From positions 62,001 to 126,000 of the forward strand of contig JAKUPL010000004.1 in NCBI GenBank assembly GCA_022449455.1: a stretch of 64,000 nt of DNA, in the 5' to 3' direction. Origin of the DNA: Alcanivorax sp. (GTDB lineage Bacteria > Pseudomonadota > Gammaproteobacteria > Pseudomonadales > Alcanivoracaceae). The position numbers were made by a program, and so were the translations under genes. Below the pieces are notes generated by a model. That model was not told where the DNA came from. It worked only from the letters and a program-made list of their open reading frames with translations, and made no database searches. Shown here in pieces: positions 1 through 8,099 of the stretch. Position 1 is the stretch's first letter. The number at the start of each line of letters is the position of its first letter.

Positions 1-975
1 ACCCCCAACGGCGTGGTGATGGGGCTGGCGCAACTGGCGCTGCCCGATCCGCGCACCCGCGATCAACTCTGGCAACAGACGCAACGCGTGGTCGAGATGA
101 TCGGCAAGGCCCGGCGCAGCATGCCGGAGATGGACCTGATCGTGTTTCCGGAATATTCCCTGCACGGCCTGTCCATGGACACCTCGCCGGACATCATGTG
201 CGACCTGGACGGCCCGGAAGTGGCGGTGCTCAAGCAGGCCTGCGTCGATCATAAAATCTGGGGCTGCTTCTCGATCATGGAGGCCAACCCCAACGGCAAC
301 CCGTTCAATTCCGGTCTGATCATCGACGACACCGGCGCGCTGAAACTCTACTACCGCAAGATGCACCCCTGGGTGCCGGTGGAACCCTGGGAGCCCGGCG
401 ACCAGGGCATCCCGGTGTGCGAAGGGCCCAACGGTTCCACCCTGGCGCTGATCATCTGCCACGACGGGATGTTCCCGGAGATGGCCCGGGAGTGTGCCTA
501 CAAGGGCGCCGAGATCATGATCCGCACCGCCGGCTATACGGCGCCGATCCGCCACTCCTGGAAGATCACCAATCAGGCCAATGCCTTCACCAACCTGATG
601 CAGACCGCCAGCGTTTGTATGTGCGGCTCCGACGGCACCTTCGATTCCATGGGCGAGGCCATGTTCGTCAATTTCGACGGCGTGCCGCTGGTGGAAGGCA
701 GCGGCCGCGCCGACGAAATCGTCTGCTGCGAGCTGCGCCCGGACCTGGTGCGCGAAGCGCGCGAGCACTGGGGCGTGGAGAACAACATCTACCAGTTCGG
801 TCACCGTGGCTACGTGGCGGTGAAAGGCGGCGCCGGCGATTGCCCCTACACCTATATGCGGGATCTGGCGGCGGGCCGCTACCGTCTGCCCTGGGAAGAC
901 AGGGTGAAACACACCGATGGCCGCGCCTTTGGTTTCGCGCCGCCGGAGCGCACTTACACGCCAGGAGAGCATTGA
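1..975 (+). CDS. amiF: Formamidase (AmiF-type nitrilase-superfamily amidase), 5' end outside the window
   Basis: Hydrolyses formamide to formate and ammonia in the cytoplasm, feeding nitrogen assimilation. The frame is open from base 1, so the true start lies upstream; comparison with Helicobacter AmiF (about 334 residues) suggests only some 15-20 residues are missing. The nitrilase-superfamily triad is visible: Glu in FPEYS (codon near 151), Lys in YRKMHPW, and Cys in ICHDG (codon at 457). The stretches [16 protein letters not shown] and DLAAGKY-like [13 protein letters not shown] are typical of the AmiE/AmiF branch, and the Pro/Trp-rich [14 protein letters not shown] segment favours AmiF over aliphatic amidase AmiE. 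It leads into a tightly packed operon with two cysteine hydrolases and an ABC ATPase, so it may finish breakdown of a larger imported amide. Confident in family; formamide as physiological substrate is inferred. Confidence 0.9.
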   Translation, partial: TPNGVVMGLAQLALPDPRTRDQLWQQTQRVVEMIGKARRSMPEMDLIVFPEYSLHGLSMDTSPDIMCDLDGPEVAVLKQACVDHKIWGCFSIMEANPNGNPFNSGLIIDDTGALKLYYRKMHPWVPVEPWEPGDQGIPVCEGPNGSTLALIICHDGMFPEMARECAYKGAEIMIRTAGYTAPIRHSWKITNQANAFTNLMQTASVCMCGSDGTFDSMGEAMFVNFDGVPLVEGSGRADEIVCCELRPDLVREAREHWGVENNIYQFGHRGYVAVKGGAGDCPYTYMRDLAAGRYRLPWEDRVKHTDGRAFGFAPPERTYTPGEH

Positions 976-976
976 T

Positions 977-1666
977 ATGAGCGAGCACTTCATCACCGCC
1001 GACCCTTATCCCTGGCCGTACAACGGCGACCTGCGCCCGGACAATACGGCGTTGATCGTGATCGATATGCAGACCGACTTCTGTGGTGAAGGCGGTTACG
1101 TGGACAGCATGGGCTACGACCTGTCCCTGACGCGGGCTCCCATCGAGCCGATCAAGAAGGTAATGGCGGCGCTGCGCGAACGGGGCTTTCTGATCATTCA
1201 CACCCGTGAAGGGCATCGCCCGGACCTGGCCGACCTGCCCGCCAACAAGCGCTGGCGCTCGCAACGGATCGGCGCCGGCATCGGTGACGCCGGCCCCTGC
1301 GGACGCATCCTGGTACGCGGCGAACCGGGCTGGGACATCATTCCGGAACTGGCGCCCCTGGACGGCGAGGTGATCATCGACAAGCCCGGCAAGGGCTCGT
1401 TCTGCGCCACCGACCTGGAGCTGATCCTCAATACCCGGGGCATCGACAACATCATTCTCACCGGCATCACCACCGATGTGTGCGTGCACACCACCATGCG
1501 CGAAGCCAACGACCGTGGCTTCGAATGCCTGCTGCTGGAGGACTGCTGCGGCGCCACCGACAAGGGCAACCACGACGCCGCCATCAAGATGGTGAAAATG
1601 CAGGGCGGGGTGTTCGGCAGCGTGGCCGATTCCGGCGCGCTGCTGGACGGCCTGGGAGCGATTTGA
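977..1666 (+). CDS. Isochorismatase-fold cysteine hydrolase (BiuH/RutB-like), first copy
   Basis: A 229-residue cysteine hydrolase of the isochorismatase-like superfamily, cytoplasmic. Members close to this type hydrolyse biuret, triuret, guanylurea or ureidoacrylate, releasing ammonia. Catalytic Asp lies in VIDMQTDF, Lys in IDKPGKGSF, and nucleophilic Cys in [13 protein letters not shown], where the paired Thr residues form the usual cis-peptide corner. The start chosen is the ATG at 977, 2 bp after the amiF stop with AGGAGAG just before it; a longer in-frame start at 917 would overlap amiF. The gene stops 1 base before the ABC ATPase gene, so the genes are almost certainly co-transcribed. 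It is clearly paralogous to the product at 3197-3871. The exact substrate cannot be read from the sequence. Confidence 0.85.
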   Translation: MSEHFITADPYPWPYNGDLRPDNTALIVIDMQTDFCGEGGYVDSMGYDLSLTRAPIEPIKKVMAALRERGFLIIHTREGHRPDLADLPANKRWRSQRIGAGIGDAGPCGRILVRGEPGWDIIPELAPLDGEVIIDKPGKGSFCATDLELILNTRGIDNIILTGITTDVCVHTTMREANDRGFECLLLEDCCGATDKGNHDAAIKMVKMQGGVFGSVADSGALLDGLGAI

Positions 1667-1667
1667 G

Positions 1668-3200
1668 ATGCGTGCGCTGAAGCTGGAAACCATCGGCGCC
1701 AGCAAAACCTTCGGCACCTTTCGGGCCCTGGACAAGGTATCGCTGACGGTGCGGGCCGGCACCGTGCACGCCCTGCTCGGCGAGAACGGCGCCGGCAAAA
1801 GCACGCTGGTGAAGGGACTGGTGGGCTATGCGCCCCTGGACGACGGCAACATTCTGGTGGACGACCGGGAATACGCGGTGCGCCTGCCCCGGGACGCGCA
1901 CGGTCTGGGCATCGGCATGGTCTACCAGCATTTCACCGTGGCCCCCGGCCTCACCGTGGCGGAGAACCTGGTGCTGGCGCGGGGCGATCTGCCGGCGCGC
2001 ATTCACTGGAAAGCGGAGCGCGAGCGGCTGCGCGCCTTTATGGAAAAGATGCCGTTCAAGCTGGACCCGGAGCGCCCGGTGGCCGGGCTGGCCGCCGGGG
2101 AAAAACAGAAGCTGGAAATTCTCAAGCAGCTGTACCTGGACCGGCGCCTGATCATTCTCGACGAGCCCACCTCGGTGCTGACGCCCCAGGAAGCGGATGA
2201 AGTGCTGGGCCTGATGCGCGATCTGGCCCACGACGGTCAGGTCTCGGTATTGATGATCACCCATAAGTTCCGCGAGGTGACGGCCTTCGCCGACGACGTC
2301 ACCGTGCTGCGCAAGGGCGCCCTGGTGGGCAGCTGCAAGGTGGCGGACACCACCCCCGAGGCGCTGGCGGAATGGATGATGGGACGCAGTGACGACCGCA
2401 CCGTGGCCGGCGAACGGCCGCCGGTGGACCGCGACCTGGCCCCGGCCCTGGAAGTGGCCGGCCTGGAAGTGAACAACGACAAGGGCGTGCGCGCCGTGCA
2501 CGGTGCGTCGTTCCGGGTACGCCCCGGTGAGATCCTGGGCGTGGCCGGCATCTCCGGCAATGGCCAGCGGGAACTCACCGAGGCCCTGCTCGGCCAGCGC
2601 AAGCGCGAAGCCGGCGCGGTGCGCGTGCACGGCGAGCCCTACCACGCCACCCGCAAGGAAATGCTGGCCCGGGGCGTGCACAGTCTTCCGGAGGAGCCGC
2701 TGCGCAATGCCTGCGTGGCCAATCTGTCGGTGGCCGAGAATCTGGCCCTGCGCACCTTCGACCGGGCACCGATCCGGCGCCAGGGCTGGCGCGTCAGCCG
2801 CCGCGCCATGCGCGAGCAGGCACGGGGTTTGATCGAGCGCTTTCAGGTCACGCCGCCGGACCCGGACCGGCCCATCGGCACACTCTCCGGCGGCAATGTG
2901 CAGCGCGCGGTGCTGGCCCGCGAACTCACCGACGAGGTGCGGGTGCTGATCGTGTCCAACCCGGTGTTCGGCCTCGACTTCAATTCCGTGGCGCTGATTC
3001 ACCAGCGCCTGATGAACGCCCGCAACCGGGGCGCCGCGGTGCTGCTGCTCAGCGAGGACCTGGACGAACTGCTGGAACTGGCGGATCGCATCCTGGTGAT
3101 CCACGACGGCGAGTTGGTGTTCGAGACTCCCGCCCGGGATGCCGACCGCGCCGAACTGGGCGCGCACATGGCCGGCGGCGGTCACCGGGAGGCCTCATGA
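1668..3200 (+). CDS. ABC transporter ATP-binding protein with two ATPase domains (BMP/nucleoside-type importer)
   Basis: A 510-residue tandem ATPase of the kind that energises importers for simple sugars, nucleosides and related ligands using BMP-family binding proteins (RbsA/YufO type). Domain 1 has Walker [10 protein letters not shown] near residue 40 and Walker [16 protein letters not shown]; its signature is the degenerate [10 protein letters not shown]. Domain 2, from about residue 260, has the degenerate P-loop [10 protein letters not shown], signature [14 protein letters not shown] and an altered Walker [12 protein letters not shown], without the usual catalytic Glu. Such asymmetry is normal for this family. 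The two permeases and the binding protein are not in the window and probably lie upstream of amiF. Its place between two cysteine hydrolases suggests it imports their substrate, perhaps a ureide or other small amide; that is inference. Confidence 0.9.
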   Translation: MRALKLETIGASKTFGTFRALDKVSLTVRAGTVHALLGENGAGKSTLVKGLVGYAPLDDGNILVDDREYAVRLPRDAHGLGIGMVYQHFTVAPGLTVAENLVLARGDLPARIHWKAERERLRAFMEKMPFKLDPERPVAGLAAGEKQKLEILKQLYLDRRLIILDEPTSVLTPQEADEVLGLMRDLAHDGQVSVLMITHKFREVTAFADDVTVLRKGALVGSCKVADTTPEALAEWMMGRSDDRTVAGERPPVDRDLAPALEVAGLEVNNDKGVRAVHGASFRVRPGEILGVAGISGNGQRELTEALLGQRKREAGAVRVHGEPYHATRKEMLARGVHSLPEEPLRNACVANLSVAENLALRTFDRAPIRRQGWRVSRRAMREQARGLIERFQVTPPDPDRPIGTLSGGNVQRAVLARELTDEVRVLIVSNPVFGLDFNSVALIHQRLMNARNRGAAVLLLSEDLDELLELADRILVIHDGELVFETPARDADRAELGAHMAGGGHREAS

Positions 3201-3871
3201 TGCAGGTGCAGGCGCGCCCGGACGCGTACCGGTTCGAGCCCGCCACCACCGCCCTGGTGGTGATCGACATGCAGCGGGATTTCCTCGACCCGGGCGGTTT
3301 CGGTGCCGCCCTCGGTAACGACGTGACGCCGCTGCGCGCTATCGTGCCGGTGGTGGCGGAGCTGCTGGCCCTGGCCCGCCACCACGGCCTTACCGTGATC
3401 CACACCCGCGAGTCCCACGCTCCGGATCTGTCCGACTGCCCGCCGGCCAAACACCAGCAGGGCAAGCCCGGCCTGCGCATCGGTGACCCGGGGCCCATGG
3501 GCCGGATTCTGATTCGCGGTGAACCCGGCAATCAGATCGTGCCGGAGCTGGCGCCGCTGGACGGCGAATGGGTGATCGACAAACCGGGCAAGGGCATGTT
3601 CTACGCCACCGGCCTGGACCGGCGGCTGCGCGAGGCCGGCATCGAGACCCTGCTGTTCGCCGGCGTCACCACCGAAGTGTGCGTGCAGACCAGCATGCGC
3701 GAAGCCTGCGACCGGGGCTATCGCGGCCTGCTGATCGAGGACGCCACGGAAAGTTATTTCCCCGACTTCAAACGGGCCACCTTGGAGATGATCGTCGCCC
3801 AGGGTGGCATCGTCGGCCGGGTGGCCGGACTGGCCGCTCTGCGGGCGGCTTTGCGGAATAAGGAACTCTGA
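3197..3871 (+). CDS. Isochorismatase-fold cysteine hydrolase (BiuH/RutB-like), second copy
   Basis: A 224-residue paralogue of the product at 977-1666, with the same catalytic set: Asp in VIDMQRDF, Lys in IDKPGKGMF, and Cys in [13 protein letters not shown]. Its ATG overlaps the stop of the ABC ATPase gene (ATGA), so the two are translationally coupled. A second in-frame ATG follows at 3200. The copies differ in the N-terminal segment and around the substrate pocket (GDPGPMGR against [17 protein letters not shown] against CCGATDKGN), so they probably act on different but chemically related amides, for example successive steps in ureide breakdown. RutB (ureidoacrylate), BiuH (biuret), TrtA (triuret) and GuuH (guanylurea) are the named family members to compare. 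Family is secure; substrate is unknown. Confidence 0.85.
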   Translation: MMQVQARPDAYRFEPATTALVVIDMQRDFLDPGGFGAALGNDVTPLRAIVPVVAELLALARHHGLTVIHTRESHAPDLSDCPPAKHQQGKPGLRIGDPGPMGRILIRGEPGNQIVPELAPLDGEWVIDKPGKGMFYATGLDRRLREAGIETLLFAGVTTEVCVQTSMREACDRGYRGLLIEDATESYFPDFKRATLEMIVAQGGIVGRVAGLAALRAALRNKEL

Positions 3872-3872
3872 T

Positions 3873-4268
3873 ATGAACGCTTCACCGGAAATCAACCGGC
3901 CCCGGGTGGTGGCGGAAGTACGCACCGCGTTCGAGGACTACGAACGAGCCCTGCTGGACAATAACCTGGCGGTGCTGGACGGCTACTTCTGGGATCACAC
4001 CGCCACGGTGCGTTACGGCGTGGCGGAAAACCTGCACGGCGCCGAGGAGATCGCCCGCTACCGTCGCCAGTGCCAGCCGGTGGGCCCCGGTCGCGCCCTG
4101 TTCGACACCGTGATCACCACCTTTGGCGACGACTTCGCCACGGTCAGCACCCAGTTTCGCGACGGCGTCAGCGAGCGGGTGGGGCGGCAAATGCAGACCT
4201 GGGCGCGTTTCGAGGATGGCTGGAAGGTGGTGGCCGCCCATGTGAGCGTGGACCTGAGCACGCTGTGA
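3873..4268 (+). CDS. HpxZ/AtzH-like small protein (DUF3225, NTF2-like fold)
   Basis: A 131-residue protein resembling HpxZ of oxalurate catabolism and AtzH of cyanuric-acid catabolism (DUF3225, SnoaL/NTF2-like fold). Recognisable features are VRTAFEDYERALLDNNLAVL near the N-terminus, the WDHTATVRYGVAENLHGAEEI core, and a C-terminal WKVVAAHVS. In known pathways these proteins accompany amidases such as AtzE or HpxW/HpxY and are thought to assist handling of carboxylated urea derivatives. The start is the ATG at 3873, 1 base after the preceding stop. It closes the operon. Its presence strengthens the reading that the operon degrades a ureide- or biuret-like compound. Family call is confident; mechanism is not. 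Confidence 0.8.
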   Translation: MNASPEINRPRVVAEVRTAFEDYERALLDNNLAVLDGYFWDHTATVRYGVAENLHGAEEIARYRRQCQPVGPGRALFDTVITTFGDDFATVSTQFRDGVSERVGRQMQTWARFEDGWKVVAAHVSVDLSTL

Positions 4269-4346
4269 CCGGGCCTTCGGGCTTCCCTTGGGGTATTACA
4301 TTCCTCTAACATTCTCCGATCCATTTTTTGCGTCCCGGGGACCCTC

Positions 4347-5645
4347 ATGCCCGAGATTACGGCGAAAGCCCTGAACCGGCCGCCGCTTGGCCTTCTTTTG
4401 CCACCGTTATTGATCGCCCTGTCGGTGGCCTTCTGGTGGCGCTACCACCCGCGCCCGGAACTGCCGCCGATGACCGAGCAGTCGCTGCTGCGGCTGGCCG
4501 CCGACACCGACTTCCACAACCTGGACCCGGCCCCGGCGCCGTTGCCCTGGGAGCACTACACCATCGCCCCCGGGGATTACCTGACCCACCTGTGGAAAGA
4601 GCAATGGCAGCTGCCCGCCGCCACCCTCTACCGGCTGATCGAGACCGCCGAGCACGGCGAGTTGCTCAACCGCCTGCGCCCCGGCCAGCATCTGGAATGG
4701 CGAGCGGACAGTGACGGCAACCTGCTGGCGCTGCGGCTGTGGGAGAACGAGGCGCGCGGCTACCAGTGGAATCTGGAGGCGGATTCGATCAGCGCGCGGC
4801 CCCTGGAAAAAGCCCGCACCAGCCACCGGGTCCGCATTACCGGCGTGGTGCAGAGTTCCCTGGGCGCCGCGCTGGCCGCGCAGCCGGATCTGGCCGGCGC
4901 CGCCGGTTCGGTGAGCGCCCAGCTCGCCGAACTGCTGCCCCTGGGCCGCCAGGCCCGCCGCGGCGACCGTTTCTCGGTGCTGGTGGACGTGGAAAATCTG
5001 GAAGGCAGCGAGCGTGCCTACTCCGCCAAACTGATGGGCTTCGATTATCAGGGCGCGCGCCTGCGGGCCAGTGCCGCCCGCTTCGACGACGACCGCTTCT
5101 ATAAGCCGGACGGCACCAGCCTGCTGCCCAGCTTCTGGCGTTACCCCTACGCCCAGAACCTGCGTTACCGCATCAGCTCGCCGTTCAATCTGCACCGCCA
5201 CCACCCGATCACCGGCCGCATCAGCCCCCATTACGGCACCGATTTCGCCATGCCGGTGGGCACCGCCGTGGAAGCCCCGGCGGACGGCGTGGTGCGCCGC
5301 GCCACCCGTGGCGCCCTGGCCGGCAACTACCTGGTGCTGGACCACGGCAACGGCTACCAGACTCGCTATATGCACCTCAGCAAGCTGCTGGTGAACGCCG
5401 GCGATACCGTCGAGCAGGGCCAGGTGATCGCCGACAGTGGCAACACCGGCCGCAGCACCGGTCCCCACCTGCACTACGAACTGCGCCTCAACGGCCGCCC
5501 GGTGAACGCCATGGAAGCGGCGCTGCCCACCAAGGGCCAGCTGGCGAAGGATGAACTGACCCGGTTCCGGAATCAGTACGCGGCCTACTTTGATTTCCCG
5601 GAGCCGGGGCAGGGCGGTACCGAGGTGGCCGGTCGCGCTCATTAG
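4347..5645 (+). CDS. M23 family metallopeptidase, MepM/YebA-like peptidoglycan endopeptidase
   Basis: A 432-residue protein predicted to cleave peptide cross-links in peptidoglycan during cell-wall growth. A single N-terminal membrane anchor (about residues 11-31, LLLPPLLIALSVAFW) places the rest in the periplasm. Residues about 70-100 (YTIAPGDYLTHLWKEQWQLP) look like the OapA/LysM-type glycan-binding region of MepM. The C-terminal M23/LytM domain carries the zinc ligands in HYGTDFAMP (HxxxD) and the HLHYE motif (HxH), so it should be catalytically active. Length matches MepM (about 440). It has about 78 bp of spacing from the upstream operon and is probably a separate transcription unit. Confidence 0.9.
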   Translation: MPEITAKALNRPPLGLLLPPLLIALSVAFWWRYHPRPELPPMTEQSLLRLAADTDFHNLDPAPAPLPWEHYTIAPGDYLTHLWKEQWQLPAATLYRLIETAEHGELLNRLRPGQHLEWRADSDGNLLALRLWENEARGYQWNLEADSISARPLEKARTSHRVRITGVVQSSLGAALAAQPDLAGAAGSVSAQLAELLPLGRQARRGDRFSVLVDVENLEGSERAYSAKLMGFDYQGARLRASAARFDDDRFYKPDGTSLLPSFWRYPYAQNLRYRISSPFNLHRHHPITGRISPHYGTDFAMPVGTAVEAPADGVVRRATRGALAGNYLVLDHGNGYQTRYMHLSKLLVNAGDTVEQGQVIADSGNTGRSTGPHLHYELRLNGRPVNAMEAALPTKGQLAKDELTRFRNQYAAYFDFPEPGQGGTEVAGRAH

Positions 5646-6007
5646 CGACCGGTGGCGGGCTTTTCGGGTCGTTGCGGCCGGACTCCATGTCCCAGGGCGT
5701 TGCCCATGCGATTGCGCAGCGCCGAGCGGCTGAACTGACCGATCCGGTTAGGCGCTTGCCGCACGATGTCTTCCGAGTCGAAGCTCTCCGGTGCGCCCCG
5801 TCGGGCGCCGTCGGAGGGTGTCATGCGCCGCTGTAAACAGTCCAGTGGCAGCGCGCGATGTCCATCTACCTCCACGGTTACGCAGGGGTATCCGGCCTCG
5901 ACCTGTTCCGTTTTGTCGGCACCCGCCCGGGGGGCGGCCAGCCCTGATAGCAGCATCAGCGCGGCGGTGCTCAGCACGCTCCGCCGGCTTTTTCCGTACA
6001 GCCCCAT
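5642..6007 (-). CDS. Small secreted protein next to the two-partner secretion locus, function unknown
   Basis: A 121-residue protein with a signal peptide: MGLYGKSRRSVLSTAALML followed by LSGLAAPRAGA. The mature part has two cysteines in CVTVEVDGHRALPLDCLQ and then a polar, Arg-rich tail. I recognise no enzymatic domain. The ATG at 6007 was chosen over longer in-frame starts (up to 6160) because GAGGG lies 6-7 bases upstream and the signal peptide follows at once. The 3' end overlaps the convergent M23 gene by 4 bp. Small Cys-pair proteins of this type are often found near FhaB/FhaC-type genes, so it may be an accessory to exoprotein secretion or maturation; this is context only. Confidence 0.6.
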   Translation of the reverse strand: MGLYGKSRRSVLSTAALMLLSGLAAPRAGADKTEQVEAGYPCVTVEVDGHRALPLDCLQRRMTPSDGARRGAPESFDSEDIVRQAPNRIGQFSRSALRNRMGNALGHGVRPQRPEKPATGR

Positions 6008-6203
6008 CCTTGCGCCCTCACGTCGGTGAACGTCGAGCCTGCGTTCTGAGGGCGTCCACGGCAATGTCGAAGCCGGCATTTTCCGTGAACTTTTCATGAC
6101 CGTTTTTCGGTTTCCTCGTTCTGAAACACTCTCTCTCTTTGTTGATCGGAGCATGTTCACTTTTCCCGCCGCGGATCGGTGACCACGGTCGGCAATCAGG
6201 TGG

Positions 6204-6246
6204 CCGTCGTCGGCGAGCGTTCCCCAGGCCGGCGGCGGTTTTTTTT
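6204..6246 (+). terminator. Intrinsic terminator-like hairpin with no upstream co-directional gene nearby
   Basis: An 11-bp stem (6204-6214 with 6228-6238, including two G-U pairs), a 13-nt loop, then eight T residues at 6239-6246. Nothing on the + strand between 5645 and this hairpin codes for a protein, so it would end either a short RNA starting in 6010-6200 or the leader of the fhaC-type gene. Confidence 0.6.
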
Positions 6247-6344
6247 ATTGATGAATTTTTGGTGACAAAGCTTCGGTCTTGGCGCTCGGGTGGCATCTTA
6301 AAAAGTGTTAACTGGATCACCGGTTTTTAGCCGGTGGATATTTC

Positions 6345-6402
6345 GGTGGCGGTCGTCGATCAATGGGGCCTTCGGGATGAACGACGCCGTGGCACCTTTT
6401 TT
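6345..6402 (+). terminator. Second terminator-like hairpin, in the leader of the transporter gene (candidate attenuator)
   Basis: GGTG plus GCGG(T)CGTC at 6345-6357 can pair with GACGCCGT(GG)CACC at 6383-6396 across a 25-nt loop, followed by six T residues at 6397-6402. It ends only 17 bases before the ATG of the fhaC-type gene, a typical attenuator position. The stem has bulges, so its strength needs calculation. Confidence 0.4.
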
Positions 6403-6419
6403 AGCGCCGGGTTTTATTC

Positions 6420-8042
6420 ATGTTCAATGCGCACGGAAGAATGCCAGGTTTGATCGGAAGGGGGGAAGCAAAGCTGTTCGTCCTTCTATGGCTGGGCCTG
6501 TATCTATGGTTGAGTCCGACGACGGCGAAGGCCGATGACGAATTGCCCGCGGTGGCCACCGTTACCATTAACGAGTACATCGTGCGCGGCAACACCGTTC
6601 TGGACAACCGAGACATCGAGCGCGCGGTTTATCCGTTCCTGGGACCCGACAAAACCCTTGATCATATTCAGCGGGCCCGGGAGGCGCTGCAGAAAGCCTA
6701 TCAGCAACGCGGCTACCAATCGGTGTATGTGGAGTTGCCGGAGCAGAAGGTGTCCGGGGGCGTGGTCTATCTGCTGGTGACCGAGGTTACGGTGGGGCGG
6801 GTGCGGGTGATCGGCTCACGTTACCACTCGCCGCTGATGATCCGCCGTGACGTGCCGGCCCTGAGCGAGGGGGCGGTGCCGGACTTCGAACTGGTTCAGG
6901 AGCAGCTCACCCGGGTAAACCGTTCCGGCAAGCGCCAGGTCATGCCATTGGTCAAGGAAGGCCGGATTCCGGGGACCATGGATGTGGACCTGTCGGTGGA
7001 GGATCAGCGACCCTGGAACGCCAGCCTCACCGCCAATAACGACTACAGCGCCGACACCGAAAAGCTGCGCACCATCGCCACTCTCTCGCACGCCAATCTC
7101 TGGCAAAGAGGGCACAGCGCCTCGCTGACCTTTTTTACCGCCCCGCAGGATACGGACAACGCGGAGGTGTGGTCCGCCAGCTACGAAGCGCCCTTGGCGG
7201 AACGCTGGTCCACCCGCGTCAACGGCTATATCTCCGACAGCGACGTGGCCACCGTGGGTGGCACCAATGTGGTGGGCAAGGGCCACTCCGTCGGTGTTTC
7301 GCTGATCTACAGCCTGCCGTTCAACGGCACCTGGGGGCATTCGTTCTCCGCGGGGATTGATTTCAAGGACTTCACGGAATCCCTGGTCTTTGGTCAGAGC
7401 GAGGACGATGTGCCGTTGGAGTACGCGCCTTTTACCTTTGCCTATAACGGCTACTTCTTCACCGATCACCATCAGGGCTACATCAATCTCAGTGTGGTGA
7501 CGGCTTCCGATGAGGTCCCCTCCGGGGGCAGCGGCTGGGAGGAGTTCGACGACAAGCGTTACCAGGCGAGCCCGGATTTCGCCCTGTTCAAGGCCGATGC
7601 CTCTCTGGAATGGCAGCTGGATGAATGGGTGCTGGCAAGCAAGCTCTCCACCCAATTCGCCTCGGGACCGCTGGTCTCGAATGAACAGTTCGCGGTCGGT
7701 GGCGCCGGCACGGTCCGTGGCTACCTGGCCGCCGAGCAGGCCGGTGATGAAGGTTATTTGGCCAGCCTGGAATTGCGCACGCCGTCGCTGGATAGCTGGT
7801 TTGGCAATCCCTGGCGATTGCTGCGGTTCCACGTTTTCAGTGAAGGCGCCTGGCTGAGACTGCAGGACCCGCTGCCGGAGCAGGACTACCGGTTTGATCT
7901 GGCCAGCGTCGGTGTCGGCGCCCGAGCTCAGCTTTGGGATTTTCTCAGCGGCTCCGTGGACCTGGGCTATCCGCTGCTGGAAACCGGCGATACGGAAAAA
8001 TACGACCCGCGCGTTCATTTCAGTGTGACCGCGCGTTTTTAA
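6420..8042 (+). CDS. FhaC/ShlB/PdtB-type two-partner secretion outer-membrane transporter (TpsB)
   Basis: A 540-residue member of the Omp85-related TpsB family that would export the giant exoprotein encoded at 16455-28598 across the outer membrane. A signal peptide (about residues 18-38, LFVLLWLGLYLWLSPTTAKA) is followed by a POTRA_2 domain (INEYIVRGNTVLDNRDIERAV) and a second ShlB-type POTRA region to about residue 190. The 16-strand barrel makes up the remainder and ends in Phe (HFSVTARF). The VRGY motif (AGTVRGYLAAEQ, about residue 430) that inserts into the pore is intact. Start could be the ATG at 6420 or the one at 6441; neither has a strong ribosome-binding site. It heads an operon-like run extending to 14016. 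PdtB of P. aeruginosa is the closest functional model. Confidence 0.9.
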   Translation: MFNAHGRMPGLIGRGEAKLFVLLWLGLYLWLSPTTAKADDELPAVATVTINEYIVRGNTVLDNRDIERAVYPFLGPDKTLDHIQRAREALQKAYQQRGYQSVYVELPEQKVSGGVVYLLVTEVTVGRVRVIGSRYHSPLMIRRDVPALSEGAVPDFELVQEQLTRVNRSGKRQVMPLVKEGRIPGTMDVDLSVEDQRPWNASLTANNDYSADTEKLRTIATLSHANLWQRGHSASLTFFTAPQDTDNAEVWSASYEAPLAERWSTRVNGYISDSDVATVGGTNVVGKGHSVGVSLIYSLPFNGTWGHSFSAGIDFKDFTESLVFGQSEDDVPLEYAPFTFAYNGYFFTDHHQGYINLSVVTASDEVPSGGSGWEEFDDKRYQASPDFALFKADASLEWQLDEWVLASKLSTQFASGPLVSNEQFAVGGAGTVRGYLAAEQAGDEGYLASLELRTPSLDSWFGNPWRLLRFHVFSEGAWLRLQDPLPEQDYRFDLASVGVGARAQLWDFLSGSVDLGYPLLETGDTEKYDPRVHFSVTARF

Positions 8043-8099
8043 CTACCCGGGACCATCCAAACCAAACGAATTACAGAGTTATCTTCGGAGTGCCTGACC

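Larger units (their letters stand above)
6008..6419. other. 412-bp divergent leader region upstream of the two-partner secretion transporter gene
   Basis: No convincing gene is visible here. The region is AT-richer than its surroundings and lies between the divergent small secreted protein gene and the fhaC-type gene. It contains two terminator-like hairpins facing the transporter gene (6204-6246 and 6345-6402) and a short hairpin at 6319-6336. I could not place a sigma-70 promoter with confidence. The most sensible reading is a long regulated leader, possibly with an attenuator or a small transcript. Confidence 0.5.

Noticed and set aside
6248..6419. A cyclic-di-GMP (GEMM) riboswitch before the adhesin transporter gene
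   Set aside because: The conserved GEMM core and its GNRA tetraloop receptor sequence are not present.
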